Notes under the pieces: generated by a model
What the model was told of the DNA's origin: nothing
Databases searched by the model: none
Seen by the model: only the letters and a program-made list of their open reading frames with translations
Shown: positions 9,847 through 21,738 of the stretch, piece after piece
Layout: each line of letters starts with the position of its first letter
Numbering within the stretch: position 1 is the stretch's first letter
Made by a program: the position numbers and the translations under genes
NCBI RefSeq assembly: GCF_014863355.1
Contig: NZ_JACZEP010000001.1
Span: 372,001-436,000 of the forward strand
Source: Aminobacter carboxidus
GTDB taxonomy: Bacteria; Pseudomonadota; Alphaproteobacteria; Rhizobiales; Rhizobiaceae
Length of the DNA stretch: 64,000 nucleotides
Reading direction: 5' to 3'

Positions 9847-11109
9847 ATGGAACTGAAGAGAAACCAGCCGCTGGCGCGCGATGCCATGGCCTATGTGCTG
9901 GCCGGCGGTCGCGGCAGCCGGCTCAAGGAACTGACCGACCGGCGCGCCAAGCCCGCGGTCTATTTCGGCGGCAAGACCCGCATCATCGATTTTGCGCTTT
10001 CGAACGCGCTGAATTCCGGCATTCGCCGCCTCGGCGTCGCCACCCAATACAAGGCGCATTCGCTGATCCGCCACCTGCAGCGGGGCTGGAACTTCTTGAG
10101 GCCGGAGCGAAACGAGAGTTTCGACATCCTGCCGGCGAGCCAGCGCGTGTCGGAGACGCAGTGGTATGAAGGCACCGCCGACGCGGTCTACCAGAACATC
10201 GACATCATCGAGGCCTATGGCCCCGAATACATGGTCATCCTTGCCGGCGATCACATCTACAAGATGGACTACGAATTGATGCTGCGGCAGCACGTCGACG
10301 CAGGTGCTGATGTGACCGTTGGCTGCCTCGAAGTGCCGCGCATGGAAGCGACCGGCTTCGGTGTCATGCATGTCGACAAGAAGGACAACATCATTTCCTT
10401 CATCGAAAAGCCGGCCGATCCGCCCGGCATTCCCGACAAGCCCGACTATGCGCTGGCGTCGATGGGCATCTACGTCTTCAAGACCAAGTTCCTGATGGAA
10501 CAGTTGCGGCGCGACGCCAACGAACCGGAATCAAGCCGCGATTTTGGTAAGGACATCATTCCCTACATCGTCCAGCACGGCAAAGCCGTGGCGCATCGCT
10601 TCGCCAAGTCTTGTGTGCGCTCGAGCATGGAAGGCGAGGCTTACTGGCGCGACGTCGGCACGGTCGATGCCTACTGGGAAGCCAATATCGACCTGACCGA
10701 CGTGACGCCCGAGCTCGACCTCTATGATCGCGACTGGCCGATCTGGACCTACTCCGAGCTGACCCCGCCGGCCAAATTCGTCCATGACGAGGACGGCCGG
10801 CGCGGCTCGGCCATTTCCTCGCTGGTCTCGGGCGATTGCATCGTCTCAGGCGCCTCGCTCAAGCGCAGCCTGATCTTCACCGGTGCACGCATCAATTCCT
10901 TCTCGACGCTCGAGGACGTGGTGATGCTGCCGGCCTGCTATGTCGGTCGCAACGCGCGCCTCAAAAGGGTTGTCATCGACCATGGTGTAAAGATACCCGA
11001 GGGACTGGTGGTCGGCGAGGATCCGGTGCTGGATGCCAAGCGTTTCCGCGTCTCGGAGAAGGGCATCTGCCTGATCACCCAGGACATGATCAACAGGCTG
11101 GAGTTGTAA
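9847..11109 (+). CDS. glgC: Glucose-1-phosphate adenylyltransferase (ADP-glucose pyrophosphorylase)
   Basis: The 420-residue enzyme makes ADP-glucose from ATP and glucose-1-phosphate, the committed step of glycogen synthesis. The nucleotidyltransferase motif [19 protein letters not shown] occurs at about residues 20-38, and the glucose-1-phosphate site [11 protein letters not shown] lies mid-protein. A C-terminal left-handed beta-helix (around residues 300-400) is expected for the allosteric domain. The ATG at 9847 follows AGGGAGG. It sits 14 bases after glgB and three bases before glgA. Confidence 0.95.
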   Translation: MELKRNQPLARDAMAYVLAGGRGSRLKELTDRRAKPAVYFGGKTRIIDFALSNALNSGIRRLGVATQYKAHSLIRHLQRGWNFLRPERNESFDILPASQRVSETQWYEGTADAVYQNIDIIEAYGPEYMVILAGDHIYKMDYELMLRQHVDAGADVTVGCLEVPRMEATGFGVMHVDKKDNIISFIEKPADPPGIPDKPDYALASMGIYVFKTKFLMEQLRRDANEPESSRDFGKDIIPYIVQHGKAVAHRFAKSCVRSSMEGEAYWRDVGTVDAYWEANIDLTDVTPELDLYDRDWPIWTYSELTPPAKFVHDEDGRRGSAISSLVSGDCIVSGASLKRSLIFTGARINSFSTLEDVVMLPACYVGRNARLKRVVIDHGVKIPEGLVVGEDPVLDAKRFRVSEKGICLITQDMINRLEL

Positions 11110-11112
11110 CTG

Positions 11113-12558
11113 GTGCAGGTGCTTTCGGTCACGCCCGAGATTTTTCCGCTGATCAAGACCGGCGGATTGGCCGACGTGACCGGCGCCCTTCCGGTGGCGT
11201 TGAATGCGCTCGGCGTCAGGACGCGCAGCCTGGTTCCCGGTTATCCCGTCGTGATGGGGGCGCTGAAGAAGAAAAAGGCGCTTCATCAGTACACGGCGCT
11301 GCAAGGCGGCAAGGCAGCGCTTCATGCCGCCGAGATCGGCGACCTCGACATGCTGGTGCTAGACGCACCGCATTTGTTCGATCGGCCCGGCGGACCATAT
11401 GGCGATGCCACGGGCGCTGACTGGCAAGACAACTGGCGGCGCTTTGCAGCACTTGGCCGTGTTGGCGCCGACATTGCAGCGGGCGCGCTCAAGGACTACA
11501 GGCCCGACATCGTCCATGCCCATGACTGGCAATCGGCGATGACGCTGGCCTACATGCGCTACGGCGAGGCGGCAAAGGTGCCGTCTGTGATGACGGTGCA
11601 CAACCTGGCTTTCCAGGGGCAGTTCGGCGCCAGTATCTTCTCTGGTCTGGGCCTGCCGCAGCAGGCGATGGCGCTTGACGGTATCGAGTATTACGGCGGC
11701 GTCGGCTTCCTCAAGGCCGGGCTGCAGGCGGCGTGGGCGATCACCACCGTCAGCCCGACCTACGCCCAGGAAATCCGGACACCGGCCTTCGGCATGGGCC
11801 TCGACGGCTTGATCAACCTGCGCGCGGCCGCCCTGCATGGCATCGTCAACGGCATCGACGTTGACATCTGGAACCCGGATGCTGATGCTCACCTCGCCGC
11901 GGGCTATTCGGCAAAAGCCCTGAAGGCGCGCAAGGCCAACAAACGTGCGATCGAAGAGCGCATGACGCTCGATCGCGACGATGGCCCGATCTATTGCGTC
12001 GTCAGCCGCCTGACCTGGCAAAAGGGCATCGACATCCTGGCCTCGATCATCGATCCCGTGATTGCTTCCGGCGCGCGGCTGGCGATCCTTGGCTCCGGTG
12101 ACGCCGGGCTGGAAGGTGCGCTGCTCGCCGCAGCTGCGCGCCATCGCGGCCGTGTCGGCGTCGTCATCGGCTATGACGAAGGGCTGTCGCATCTGCTCCA
12201 GGGCGGTGCAGACGGCATCCTGATCCCGTCCCGGTTCGAGCCTTGCGGCCTGACCCAGCTCTACGGACTGCGCTATGGTTGCGTGCCGATCGTCGCGCGC
12301 ACCGGCGGACTGGCGGATACCGTCATCGACGCCAATGAGGCTGCGGTGTCGGCAGGTGTCGCCACCGGTTTTCAGTTCGCGCCGGAGAATGCCGGCGATT
12401 TTCATCACGCCATCCTCCGGGCCAACGCGCTTTACGGCGATCCGGCAGCCTGGGCGTCTTTGCAGCGGCAAGGCATGAAGGCAGACGTGTCGTGGGACAG
12501 GAGCGCCCAGAAATATGCCGCACTTTACCGCATGCTTCTCTCGAAAAGGGATGCCTGA
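11113..12558 (+). CDS. glgA: Glycogen synthase (ADP-glucose)
   Basis: The 481-residue GT5 glycosyltransferase transfers glucose from ADP-glucose to the growing glycogen chain. The N-terminal [13 protein letters not shown] motif (about residues 15-27) is the ADP-glucose binding signature, VHAHDWQSA and [10 protein letters not shown] are family markers, and [17 protein letters not shown] is the C-terminal nucleotide-sugar motif with the catalytic Glu. The start is GTG at 11113, only three bases after the glgC stop; a GGAG within the glgC end serves as ribosome site. It directly abuts pgm. Confidence 0.95.
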   Translation: MQVLSVTPEIFPLIKTGGLADVTGALPVALNALGVRTRSLVPGYPVVMGALKKKKALHQYTALQGGKAALHAAEIGDLDMLVLDAPHLFDRPGGPYGDATGADWQDNWRRFAALGRVGADIAAGALKDYRPDIVHAHDWQSAMTLAYMRYGEAAKVPSVMTVHNLAFQGQFGASIFSGLGLPQQAMALDGIEYYGGVGFLKAGLQAAWAITTVSPTYAQEIRTPAFGMGLDGLINLRAAALHGIVNGIDVDIWNPDADAHLAAGYSAKALKARKANKRAIEERMTLDRDDGPIYCVVSRLTWQKGIDILASIIDPVIASGARLAILGSGDAGLEGALLAAAARHRGRVGVVIGYDEGLSHLLQGGADGILIPSRFEPCGLTQLYGLRYGCVPIVARTGGLADTVIDANEAAVSAGVATGFQFAPENAGDFHHAILRANALYGDPAAWASLQRQGMKADVSWDRSAQKYAALYRMLLSKRDA

Positions 12559-14186
<1,628 letters not shown>

Positions 14187-14187
<1 letters not shown>

Positions 14188-16217
14188 TGCCCATGGAACG
14201 GGCGGCTGCATATCGGCCGCGGTTCGGCGCGACCGTCACCGACAGCGGCATCCGGTTTGCCGTCTGGTCCGGTGCCGCCGAACGCATGTGGGTGTCGATC
14301 TTCGACGACGACGGCAAGGCCGAGACAGACCGGCTGGAGCTCCAGCGCGAAGGCCAAGGCGTCTTCGCGCTGTCGGTCCCGGACTTGGGGGAGGGAGCCC
14401 GTTACGGCCTTCGCGCCGACGGGGCGTATGCGCCCGACGATGGCTTGTGGTTCGATCCCGACAAGCTGCTGGTCGATCCTTACGCACTGAGGATCGACCG
14501 CCCTTACCGCTACGATGCCAGGCTCATTGAGCCACGCGGGCATGGCGGGGATACCGCCGGGCTGATGTCCAAGGCCGTGGCGGTGACGCTGCCGATCGTG
14601 CCGCACGCAGCACCTGTCTTCAGGCCGGGCAGGCTGATCTACGAGGTGCCGGTCCGCGCCTTTACCATGCGCCATCCCGGTGTGCCGAGCCGCATGCGTG
14701 GCACGATCAGGGCGCTCGCCGAGCCGGTGATTATCGAACACCTCCAGAAGCTGGGGGTGTCCGCGGTCGAGTTGATGCCGGTGACGGCGACCATGGATGA
14801 GCGCCATTTGCCGCGCCTCGGTCTCACCAATGCCTGGGGTTACAATCCGGTGAGCTTCATGGCGCTCGACCCGCGCCTGGCGCCGGGCGGCATGGCCGAC
14901 CTGCGCGAGACGACGGCGGCGCTGCATGCCGCAGGCATCGGCGTCATTCTCGACCTGGTTTTCAATCATACCGCCGAGAGCGACGAATTCGGCCCGACCT
15001 TGTCGCTGCGAGGGCTGGATAATCGAGCCTACTACCGTGAGGCCGTTGCCGATCCCGGCCGCTACGCCAACGATACCGGAACCGGCAACACGCTGGCCTG
15101 CGACCACCCGGTGGCTCGGGAACTCGTCCTCGACAGCTTGAGACATTTCATCGTCCACGCTGGCGTCGATGGCTTCCGCTTCGATCTCGCGCCGGTGTTG
15201 GGGAGGGTCGATGGCGTGTTCAGCGCCGACGCTCCCTTGTTGCAGTCGATGCGGCAGGACCCTGTGATTGGCGACCGGGTTCTGATCGCGGAACCCTGGG
15301 ATATCGGCCACAACGGCTATCGGCTGGGTGGCTTTCCCAAGGAATTCCTCGAATGGAACGACCGCTATCGCGACGATGTCAGGCGCTTCTGGCGCGGCGA
15401 CCGTGGCATGATCGGCGCGCTGGCAACGAGGCTGGCGGGGTCGTCCGACACCTTCGGCGGCGGCGCGCAAACGCGGACAGTGAACTTCATTGCCGCGCAT
15501 GATGGCATGACGGTCGCTGACCTCGTTCGCTATGAGCGCAAGCACAACGAAGCCAACGGCGAACATAATCACGACGGCCACAACGAAAACTTCTCCTGGA
15601 ACAACGGCGTCGAGGGCGAGAGCGGCGATCCCGAAATCGCTGCCGAACGCGATCGCGACATACGTGCCTTGCTGGCGACGCTGTTTGCTTCGCGTGGCAC
15701 GATCATGCTGACCGCGGGCGACGAGTTCGGCCGGACCCAGCACGGCAATAACAATGCCTACGCCCAGGACAACGAACTGACCTGGCTCGACTGGACCGAA
15801 CGTGACGTTGCGCTGGAGGACTTTGTCGCTGCGCTTGGCCGGCTGAGGCGAGAGGTTCCGGCGCTGGCGGAACTGGTGTTCCTTCGCGGTGCGGCCATCG
15901 ATGGCTCGCAGGTTCCCGACATCGAGTGGCTGACCGAGACCGGTCGACGAATGGGCGACGCCAACTGGCATGAACCCGACCGCCACCGCCTGACAATGCT
16001 GCTGAGCAACGGCGACGTCGAGGGCGGCCGGGTTGCCGTCATGTTCAATGGCGCGCGGCGGGATGTTCATTTTGCGCTGCCGGCGCGCTCGACCTTCTAT
16101 TGGCACCCGGCAATGGATGGGGCTCATCCGGGTGGCGGGCGCTTCGCCGTGCCAGCGCGCAGTGTTTCATTTGCGATCGAACGGCCTTTGGCCGACAGCC
16201 AGGGAGATCAGCCATGA
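14187..16217 (+). CDS. glgX: Glycogen debranching enzyme GlgX
   Basis: The 676-residue GH13_11 isoamylase-type enzyme cleaves alpha-1,6 branches of phosphorylase-limited glycogen. An N-terminal CBM48-like module precedes the barrel. Catalytic residues are the nucleophile D333 in VDGFRFDLAPVLGR, acid/base E369 in LIAEPWDIG and the stabilising Asp in AAHDGMT. DEFGRTQHGNNNAY is a strong GlgX marker. The ATG at 14187 shares one base with the pgm stop, and its own TGA overlaps the next start by four bases. It supplies linear chains for GlgP and the downstream glucosidase. Confidence 0.94.
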
Positions 16218-17851
16218 CGCAGCAAGCCGGACCTGGTGCCGACTGGTGGCGCGGGTGCGTCATCTATCAGGTCTATCCGCGCTCGTTCCAGGACAGCACC
16301 GGTGACGGCAGCGGCGATCTTGCCGGCATTGTCAGGCGCCTGCCGCATATTGCGTCGCTGGGTGTGGACGCGGTGTGGCTGTCGCCATTCTTCAAGTCGC
16401 CGATGGCCGACATGGGCTACGATGTCTCCGATTACTGCGCCGTCGATCCGATGTTCGGCACCCTTGCCGACTTCGACGCGATGATATCGGAGGCACACCG
16501 GCTCGGGCTGAAGATCATCATCGACCAGGTGTTGTCGCACTCTTCCGACAAGCATCCCTGGTTTGTCGAAAGCCGTGCCAGCCGCGATAATCCCAAGGCG
16601 GACTGGTATGTATGGGCGCAGCCCAAGCCCGATGGCACCGCTCCGAACAACTGGCTGTCGATCTTCGGCGGTCCCGGCTGGGAGTGGGATTCGACGCGCA
16701 AGCAGTACTACCAGCACAACTTCCTTGCTTCGCAGCCGGATCTCAATTTTCACAATCCTCAGGTGCAGGACGCGCTTTTGGAGACTGTGCGTTTCTGGCT
16801 CGATCGTGGCGTCGATGGCTTCCGGCTGGACACGGTGAACTTCTACGTCCACGACAAGTGGCTGCGCGACAACCCGCCTTTGCCCAAGAGCATTGCCGGC
16901 GAGAACGAGGAACCCAATCCTTACGAGTACCAGGACCATCTGTTCGACAAGACGCGGCCGGAAAACATCGCCTTTCTCGAGCGTTTTCGTGCGCTGCTCG
17001 ACGAATATGGCAATCGCAGTTCGGTGGGCGAGGTCGGGGATGGCGAGCGCTCGCTGCAGACGGTGGCGGCCTACACGTCGGGCGGCGACAAGCTGCACAT
17101 GTGCTACACGTTCGACCTGCTTGGACCGAAATTCTCCGCCGCTCACGTCCACAAATGCATCGCCGATTTCGAAGCGGCAGTGACGGATGGCTGGGTCTGC
17201 TGGGCATTCTCCAACCACGACGTGATCCGCCATGTGACACGCTGGACGAGGCCCGGCGGCGACCCGGAAGCGGTGGCCAAGTTCTCCATTGCCTTGCTTG
17301 CCTGTCTGCGCGGTTCGATCTGCATCTACCAGGGCGAGGAGCTTGGCCTGGAGGAGGCCGAAATCGCCTTCGAAGACCTCCGCGACCCCTACGGCATCCG
17401 CTTCTGGCCGGGCTACAAGGGCCGCGACGGCTGCCGCACGCCGATGGTGTGGGAGGCCCAGGCAGAGCAGGGTGGTTTCTCCGACGGCAAGCCCTGGCTG
17501 CCGATTTCAGCCGCCCATCGCGCGCTCGCGGTCGACCGCCAGCAGCGCGACCCGGAATCAGTTCTGTGTCGTTACAGGGCGGTTCTTGAGGCCCGCAGGA
17601 TGCTTCCGGCACTTATCCACGGCTCGATCATGCTGCTCGAAACCGAGGGCGATGTGCTTGCTTTCCTGCGTGAGGAGGGGGACGAACGGCTGCTCTGCAT
17701 CTTCAACTTTTCCGAGAAAGCCGCCTCATTGCCAGTTCCGGCAAGGTTTGGCGGGCTGATCCCTGTCCCGTTTCCCGGAGCTGCGGGTGAAGTCGGAAAA
17801 GACCGTATCATCTTGGCGCCACTTGATTACTTTATCGGCCGCTTTGTTTGA
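16214..17851 (+). CDS. GH13 alpha-glucosidase (AglA-like), last gene of the glg operon
   Basis: The 545-residue alpha-amylase-family protein starts at the ATG that overlaps the glgX stop (ATGA). The N-terminus WWRGCVIYQVYPRSFQD, nucleophile region VDGFRLDTVNFY, acid/base region VGEVGDGE and FSNHDVIRH define a GH13 alpha-glucosidase. The pattern resembles rhizobial AglA, an intracellular alpha-glucosidase acting on small alpha-glucosides. There is no signal peptide, so it is cytosolic. In this operon it probably hydrolyses maltodextrins released by GlgX, or trims short chains. Trehalose-related activity cannot be excluded from sequence alone. Confidence 0.88.
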   Translation: MTQQAGPGADWWRGCVIYQVYPRSFQDSTGDGSGDLAGIVRRLPHIASLGVDAVWLSPFFKSPMADMGYDVSDYCAVDPMFGTLADFDAMISEAHRLGLKIIIDQVLSHSSDKHPWFVESRASRDNPKADWYVWAQPKPDGTAPNNWLSIFGGPGWEWDSTRKQYYQHNFLASQPDLNFHNPQVQDALLETVRFWLDRGVDGFRLDTVNFYVHDKWLRDNPPLPKSIAGENEEPNPYEYQDHLFDKTRPENIAFLERFRALLDEYGNRSSVGEVGDGERSLQTVAAYTSGGDKLHMCYTFDLLGPKFSAAHVHKCIADFEAAVTDGWVCWAFSNHDVIRHVTRWTRPGGDPEAVAKFSIALLACLRGSICIYQGEELGLEEAEIAFEDLRDPYGIRFWPGYKGRDGCRTPMVWEAQAEQGGFSDGKPWLPISAAHRALAVDRQQRDPESVLCRYRAVLEARRMLPALIHGSIMLLETEGDVLAFLREEGDERLLCIFNFSEKAASLPVPARFGGLIPVPFPGAAGEVGKDRIILAPLDYFIGRFV

Positions 17852-18000
17852 AGTCGCTCAAGTTGACTTTAGGTGAGCACGAGTCGTGTTGAAAATAAAA
17901 ATTGTCGTGTCTAGTGTCAGCCACCGCTGGCGGTAGGGAGCTGCCGGCTCGCTCAACGAAACCGGAAAGATCCGGCATTCGGGCGCTAACCAGGCGAGGC

Positions 18001-18019
18001 CGTGTTTACGGGGAACACG
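18001..18019 (+). promoter_or_regulatory. Small hairpin in the oppA leader
   Basis: CGTGTT (18001-18006) pairs with AACACG (18014-18019) around a seven-base loop, eight bases before the GGGAG ribosome site of oppA. The rest of the 188-base gap 17852-18039 is AT-rich near 17890, with a weak -35-like TTGAAA. I see no convincing terminator for the glg operon there. Binding-protein leaders in rhizobia are often small-RNA targets; that role here is only a possibility. Confidence 0.35.
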
Positions 18020-18039
18020 CCTATTTGGGAGAAGTACAC

Positions 18040-19632
18040 ATGCTGAAGAACATGCTGAAAGCGACAGTGTTCGCCACGACGCTTGCGCTGTCTGCTGGAG
18101 CGTTGTCCGTTCCGGCTTTTGCGGAGGTCGTCTTTAATCGCGGCAATTCGGCCGATCCGGAATCGCTTGATCCGCACAAGACATCGACTGTCTATGAAGC
18201 TCACATCCTGCGCGACCTGTTCGAAGGTCTGGTGATGCAGGACAAGGATGCCGAAGTCATTCCAGGCGCAGCCGAGAGCTGGACCGTTTCCGATGACGGC
18301 ACTGTCTACACCTTCAAGCTTCGCCAGGGCGCTACTTGGTCGGATGGCAGCCCGGTTACCGCCGAAGACTTCGTCTACTCCTTCCGTCGCCTCGAGGATC
18401 CGGCCACCGGCGCCGAATATGCTTCGATGCTTTATGTCGTGAAGAACGGCGAAGAAGTGAACACCGGCAAGGTCAAGCCCGAGGAACTCGGCGTCAAGGC
18501 CGTCGATGCCAACACCTTCGAAGTGACCCTCAAGGCGCCGACCCCATACTTCCTCGAAATGCTAACGCACCAGTCGACTTACCCGGTCAACAAGGCCGCC
18601 ATCGACAAGCTCGGCGCCGACTGGATCAAGCCGGGCAACCTGGTTTCCAACGGCGCGTTCACGCTCGCTGAATTCATCCCGAACGATCACATCAAGCTCG
18701 TCAAGAACCCCAAGTTCCATGACGCCGCCAATGTGAAGCTCGATGCCGTCAACTACTTCCCGACGGAAGACCGCTCGACCGCCATCAAGCGCTTCGAGGC
18801 CGGCGAACTCGACTCCAACGACGACATCCCGACCGAGCAGATGGCTGACCTGAAGGCCAAGTTCGGCGAGCAGCTACGCATCGGCGCCTATCTCGGCACC
18901 TATTACTACGCCATCAAGACGGACAAGGCTCCGTGGGACAATGTCGAGCTGCGCAATGCAGTGTCGATGGCAATCGATCGTGACTTCCTGGCCGAGAAGG
19001 TCTGGCAGAACTCGATGATCCCCGGCTATTCGATGGTGCCGCCCGGTGTCGAAGGCTACACTTCGGCACTGGCGACCTTCGCCGACAAGTCGCAGATCGA
19101 CCGCGAGGATGAAGCCAAAAAGGTCCTTGAGAAGCTCGGCTACGGTCCCGACAAGCCGCTGAAGATGGAGATCCGCTACAACACGTCGGAGAACCACAAG
19201 AACACGGCAGTCGCGATCCAGGAACAGCTCAAGCCGCTTGGCATCGAGGTGACCCTGCTCAACACCGACACCAAGACCCACTACGGACATCTCGAGCAGA
19301 AGGGTGACTTCGACGTCGCTCGTGCTGGCTGGATCGCCGACTACAAGGATCCGGAAAGCTTCCTCGGTATCTCGCGCAAAGCCTCGGGCAACAACTACTC
19401 CAACTACGACAGCCCGAAGTTTGAAGAGGCGATGAACAAGGCAGCCGCCGCTGGTGGCAAGCCGGAAGAGCGCCTGAAGGAAATGGCTGCTGCGGAACGC
19501 ATCCTGATCGATGATGTCGGCCAGATCCCGCTGCTCTACTACAGCTACAAGAACCTCGTTTCGCCCAAGATCAAGGGCTTCGACGAGAACGTCATGGACG
19601 TTCATCCTTCGCGCTTCGTCAGCAAGGACTAG
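18040..19632 (+). CDS. oppA: Oligopeptide ABC transporter substrate-binding protein OppA
   Basis: The 530-residue periplasmic protein belongs to the SBP_bac_5 family. Residues 1-28 form a signal peptide ending PAFAE. The early NRGNSADPESLDPHKTS segment and the RIGAYLGTYYYAIKTDKAPW region are OppA-like. It captures oligopeptides and delivers them to OppBC. The ATG at 18040 follows GGGAG at 18027-18031. A longer in-frame start at 17902 would add about 46 residues ahead of the signal peptide. It leads an operon with oppB, oppC and a fused ATPase gene. Confidence 0.9.
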   Translation: MLKNMLKATVFATTLALSAGALSVPAFAEVVFNRGNSADPESLDPHKTSTVYEAHILRDLFEGLVMQDKDAEVIPGAAESWTVSDDGTVYTFKLRQGATWSDGSPVTAEDFVYSFRRLEDPATGAEYASMLYVVKNGEEVNTGKVKPEELGVKAVDANTFEVTLKAPTPYFLEMLTHQSTYPVNKAAIDKLGADWIKPGNLVSNGAFTLAEFIPNDHIKLVKNPKFHDAANVKLDAVNYFPTEDRSTAIKRFEAGELDSNDDIPTEQMADLKAKFGEQLRIGAYLGTYYYAIKTDKAPWDNVELRNAVSMAIDRDFLAEKVWQNSMIPGYSMVPPGVEGYTSALATFADKSQIDREDEAKKVLEKLGYGPDKPLKMEIRYNTSENHKNTAVAIQEQLKPLGIEVTLLNTDTKTHYGHLEQKGDFDVARAGWIADYKDPESFLGISRKASGNNYSNYDSPKFEEAMNKAAAAGGKPEERLKEMAAAERILIDDVGQIPLLYYSYKNLVSPKIKGFDENVMDVHPSRFVSKD

Positions 19633-19643
19633 TCCCGGCTCTT

Positions 19644-19672
19644 CCGTCGCCCCCTGAAAACGGGGGCGACGG
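19644..19672 (+). promoter_or_regulatory. Strong hairpin between oppA and oppB
   Basis: CCGTCGCCCCC (19644-19654) and GGGGGCGACGG (19662-19672) form an 11-bp perfect, very GC-rich stem with a seven-base loop, 12 bases after the oppA stop. There is no T-run, so it probably stabilises the oppA message or partly attenuates expression of the membrane genes. It parallels the hairpin after frcB. Confidence 0.6.
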
Positions 19673-19702
19673 TCCCGGCTAACCTGCGAAGGCGTGGTAG
19701 CT

Positions 19703-20626
19703 ATGTTTCTCTATGTATTCCGGCGGCTTCTGACCGCCATACCGACGATGTTCGTCATCGTCACGCTGGCCTTTTTCCTGATCCGCGTCGCACCTGGCGG
19801 CCCATTCAATCAGGAGCGCGGTCTCAGTCCCGAGATCAAGGCCAATCTTGAAGCCCAATTCGGTCTTAACGATCCGATCTGGCTGCAATACTTCAACTAT
19901 CTCAAGAACCTGCTGCACGGCAATTTCGGGCCCAGCTACAACTTGCCCGACTTCACCGTCACCGAGCTGTTCGCCAACGGCCTGCCGATCTCGGTTCAGC
20001 TTGGCCTGTCGGCTCTCGCGCTGGCGCTTGCCGTCGGAACGGTGCTTGGCATCGTTGCGGCTCTCAACCAGAACAAGCTTGGCGACTATTCGGTGATCGC
20101 GCTTGCCACTGCAGGCAGCACGATTCCGACCTTCGTCATCGCGCCCGTCATCCAGCTGCTTTTCGGCCTGACCTGGAAGCTGCTGCCGATCGGTGGCTGG
20201 GGGGACGGTGCTTGGATCAACAAGATCGGCCCGATCCTGACGCTGTCATTGCCGCAGATCGCTATCGTAGCGCGCCTGATGCGCGGTTCGATGATCGAGT
20301 CGCTACGTTCCAATCACATCCGCACGGCGCGTGCGCTTGGCCTGTCCGACTGGTCGGTGGTGGTCAAGCATGCACTGAGGGGCGCAGTGCTACCCATCGT
20401 GTCGTATGCCGGTCCGGCGGCGGCGGCATTGCTGACCGGCTCGATCATCGTCGAGACCATCTTCGCCATCCCCGGAATTGGCCGCTACTTCGTCGATGCG
20501 GCACTCAACCGTGACTACACACTCGTCATGGGCACCGTGGTGGTCATCGCGATCTTCACGATCGCCTTCAACCTGATCGTCGATATTCTCTATGCCTTCT
20601 TCGATCCGAGGGTGCGCTATGACTGA
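19703..20626 (+). CDS. oppB: Oligopeptide ABC transporter permease OppB
   Basis: The 307-residue permease belongs to the BPD_transp_1 family with six predicted membrane helices. The N-terminal MFLYVFRRLLTAIPTMFVI segment, the EAA loop (RTARALGLSDWSVVVKHALR) and the C-terminal VDILYAFFDPRVRYD are hallmark OppB/DppB features. I chose ATG 19703, with GAAGG upstream, over GTG 19694 because OppB proteins start within the MF-YxxRR segment and the length then equals E. coli OppB. It overlaps oppC by eight bases. Confidence 0.9.
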   Translation: MFLYVFRRLLTAIPTMFVIVTLAFFLIRVAPGGPFNQERGLSPEIKANLEAQFGLNDPIWLQYFNYLKNLLHGNFGPSYNLPDFTVTELFANGLPISVQLGLSALALALAVGTVLGIVAALNQNKLGDYSVIALATAGSTIPTFVIAPVIQLLFGLTWKLLPIGGWGDGAWINKIGPILTLSLPQIAIVARLMRGSMIESLRSNHIRTARALGLSDWSVVVKHALRGAVLPIVSYAGPAAAALLTGSIIVETIFAIPGIGRYFVDAALNRDYTLVMGTVVVIAIFTIAFNLIVDILYAFFDPRVRYD

Positions 20627-21737
20627 TACAGCCATGACCGCGCCTGTCGTCGGGCGATCGCTATGGGCTGATGCCTGGGCACGCCTCAAGGCCAACAAGG
20701 CCGCGATGTTCAGCCTGTTCTACCTGATCGCGATGGCGACCGTCTGTATCGTTGGCCCGTTCTTCGTGCCGCATCAGTACACGACGATCTATGCCGATTA
20801 TGTCAGGACGCCGCCAAGTCTCTCGGCCTATCCAAAGCCCGAGATGATCGAAACCGCCATGACCGACGCCGTCAAGCGCATGCGTGTCGACGTCAAGGAA
20901 TGGCGCCAGGAAGGTGAGCGGGTGTTCATCACCGTGACGTCGAGCAAGCCGCTCGACGAGCGCAACATCCGCTATCTCGACCGCTCCGATACGTTCGACA
21001 ATGGCAAGCTCGAGAGCACGTCCGCCGACGGGCTGACGGCGGTGATGAGCGCCACGATCAAGCAGCAGTACTTCCTGTTCGGCACCGACAATACCGGCCG
21101 TGACCTGCTGTCTCGAACGCTGATGGCTGGCCGCATCTCGCTGGCGATCGGCCTTCTGGCCGGCATCGTCGCCGTGGTTATCGGGGTGGTCTACGGCGCC
21201 ACCGCCGGCTTCATGGGCGGCAAGACCGACGAGGTGATGATGCGCATCGTCGATGTGCTCTACTCACTTCCCTTCATCTTCTTCGTCATCATGCTGGTCG
21301 TCTTCTTCGGGCGAAACTTCGTGCTGATGTTCTTGGCGGTGGGGGCGGTTTTGTGGCTCGACATGGCGCGCATCGTGCGTGGCCAGGCCTTGTCGATCCG
21401 CCGGCAAGAATATGTGCAGGCGGCGGAAGCGCTCGGCGTCAGGTCGCGCGGCATCGTCCAGCGCCACGTCATCCCCAACCTGCTCGGGCCGGTGGTCATC
21501 TACATGACCCTGCTGGTGCCGCAGGTCATCATCCTGGAGAGCTTCCTGTCGTTCCTGGGGCTTGGCGTGCAGGAGCCGATGACGAGTTGGGGCGTGCTTA
21601 TCTCAGTCGGAGCCAAGAACATTGGCACTGCCAACTGGCTGCTGCTGTTCCCGGCTTTCTTCCTGGTCTCGACGCTGTTTGCGCTGAATTTCATCGGCGA
21701 CGGACTGCGTGACGCTCTCGATCCGAAGGACAGGTGA
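20619..21737 (+). CDS. oppC: Oligopeptide ABC transporter permease OppC with a long periplasmic insert
   Basis: The 372-residue permease pairs with OppB. The EAA loop (QAAEALGVRSRGIVQRHVIP) and GTDNTGRDLLSRTLMAGRISL are standard OppC motifs. E. coli OppC has about 302 residues; here a hydrophilic stretch of roughly 85 residues, between the first helix (about residues 29-47) and GTDNTGRD, accounts for the extra length. That stretch should face the periplasm, where OppA docks. The ATG at 20619 overlaps the oppB end by eight bases. The fused ATPase gene starts one base after its stop. Confidence 0.9.
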   Translation: MTDTAMTAPVVGRSLWADAWARLKANKAAMFSLFYLIAMATVCIVGPFFVPHQYTTIYADYVRTPPSLSAYPKPEMIETAMTDAVKRMRVDVKEWRQEGERVFITVTSSKPLDERNIRYLDRSDTFDNGKLESTSADGLTAVMSATIKQQYFLFGTDNTGRDLLSRTLMAGRISLAIGLLAGIVAVVIGVVYGATAGFMGGKTDEVMMRIVDVLYSLPFIFFVIMLVVFFGRNFVLMFLAVGAVLWLDMARIVRGQALSIRRQEYVQAAEALGVRSRGIVQRHVIPNLLGPVVIYMTLLVPQVIILESFLSFLGLGVQEPMTSWGVLISVGAKNIGTANWLLLFPAFFLVSTLFALNFIGDGLRDALDPKDR

Positions 21738-21738
21738 G

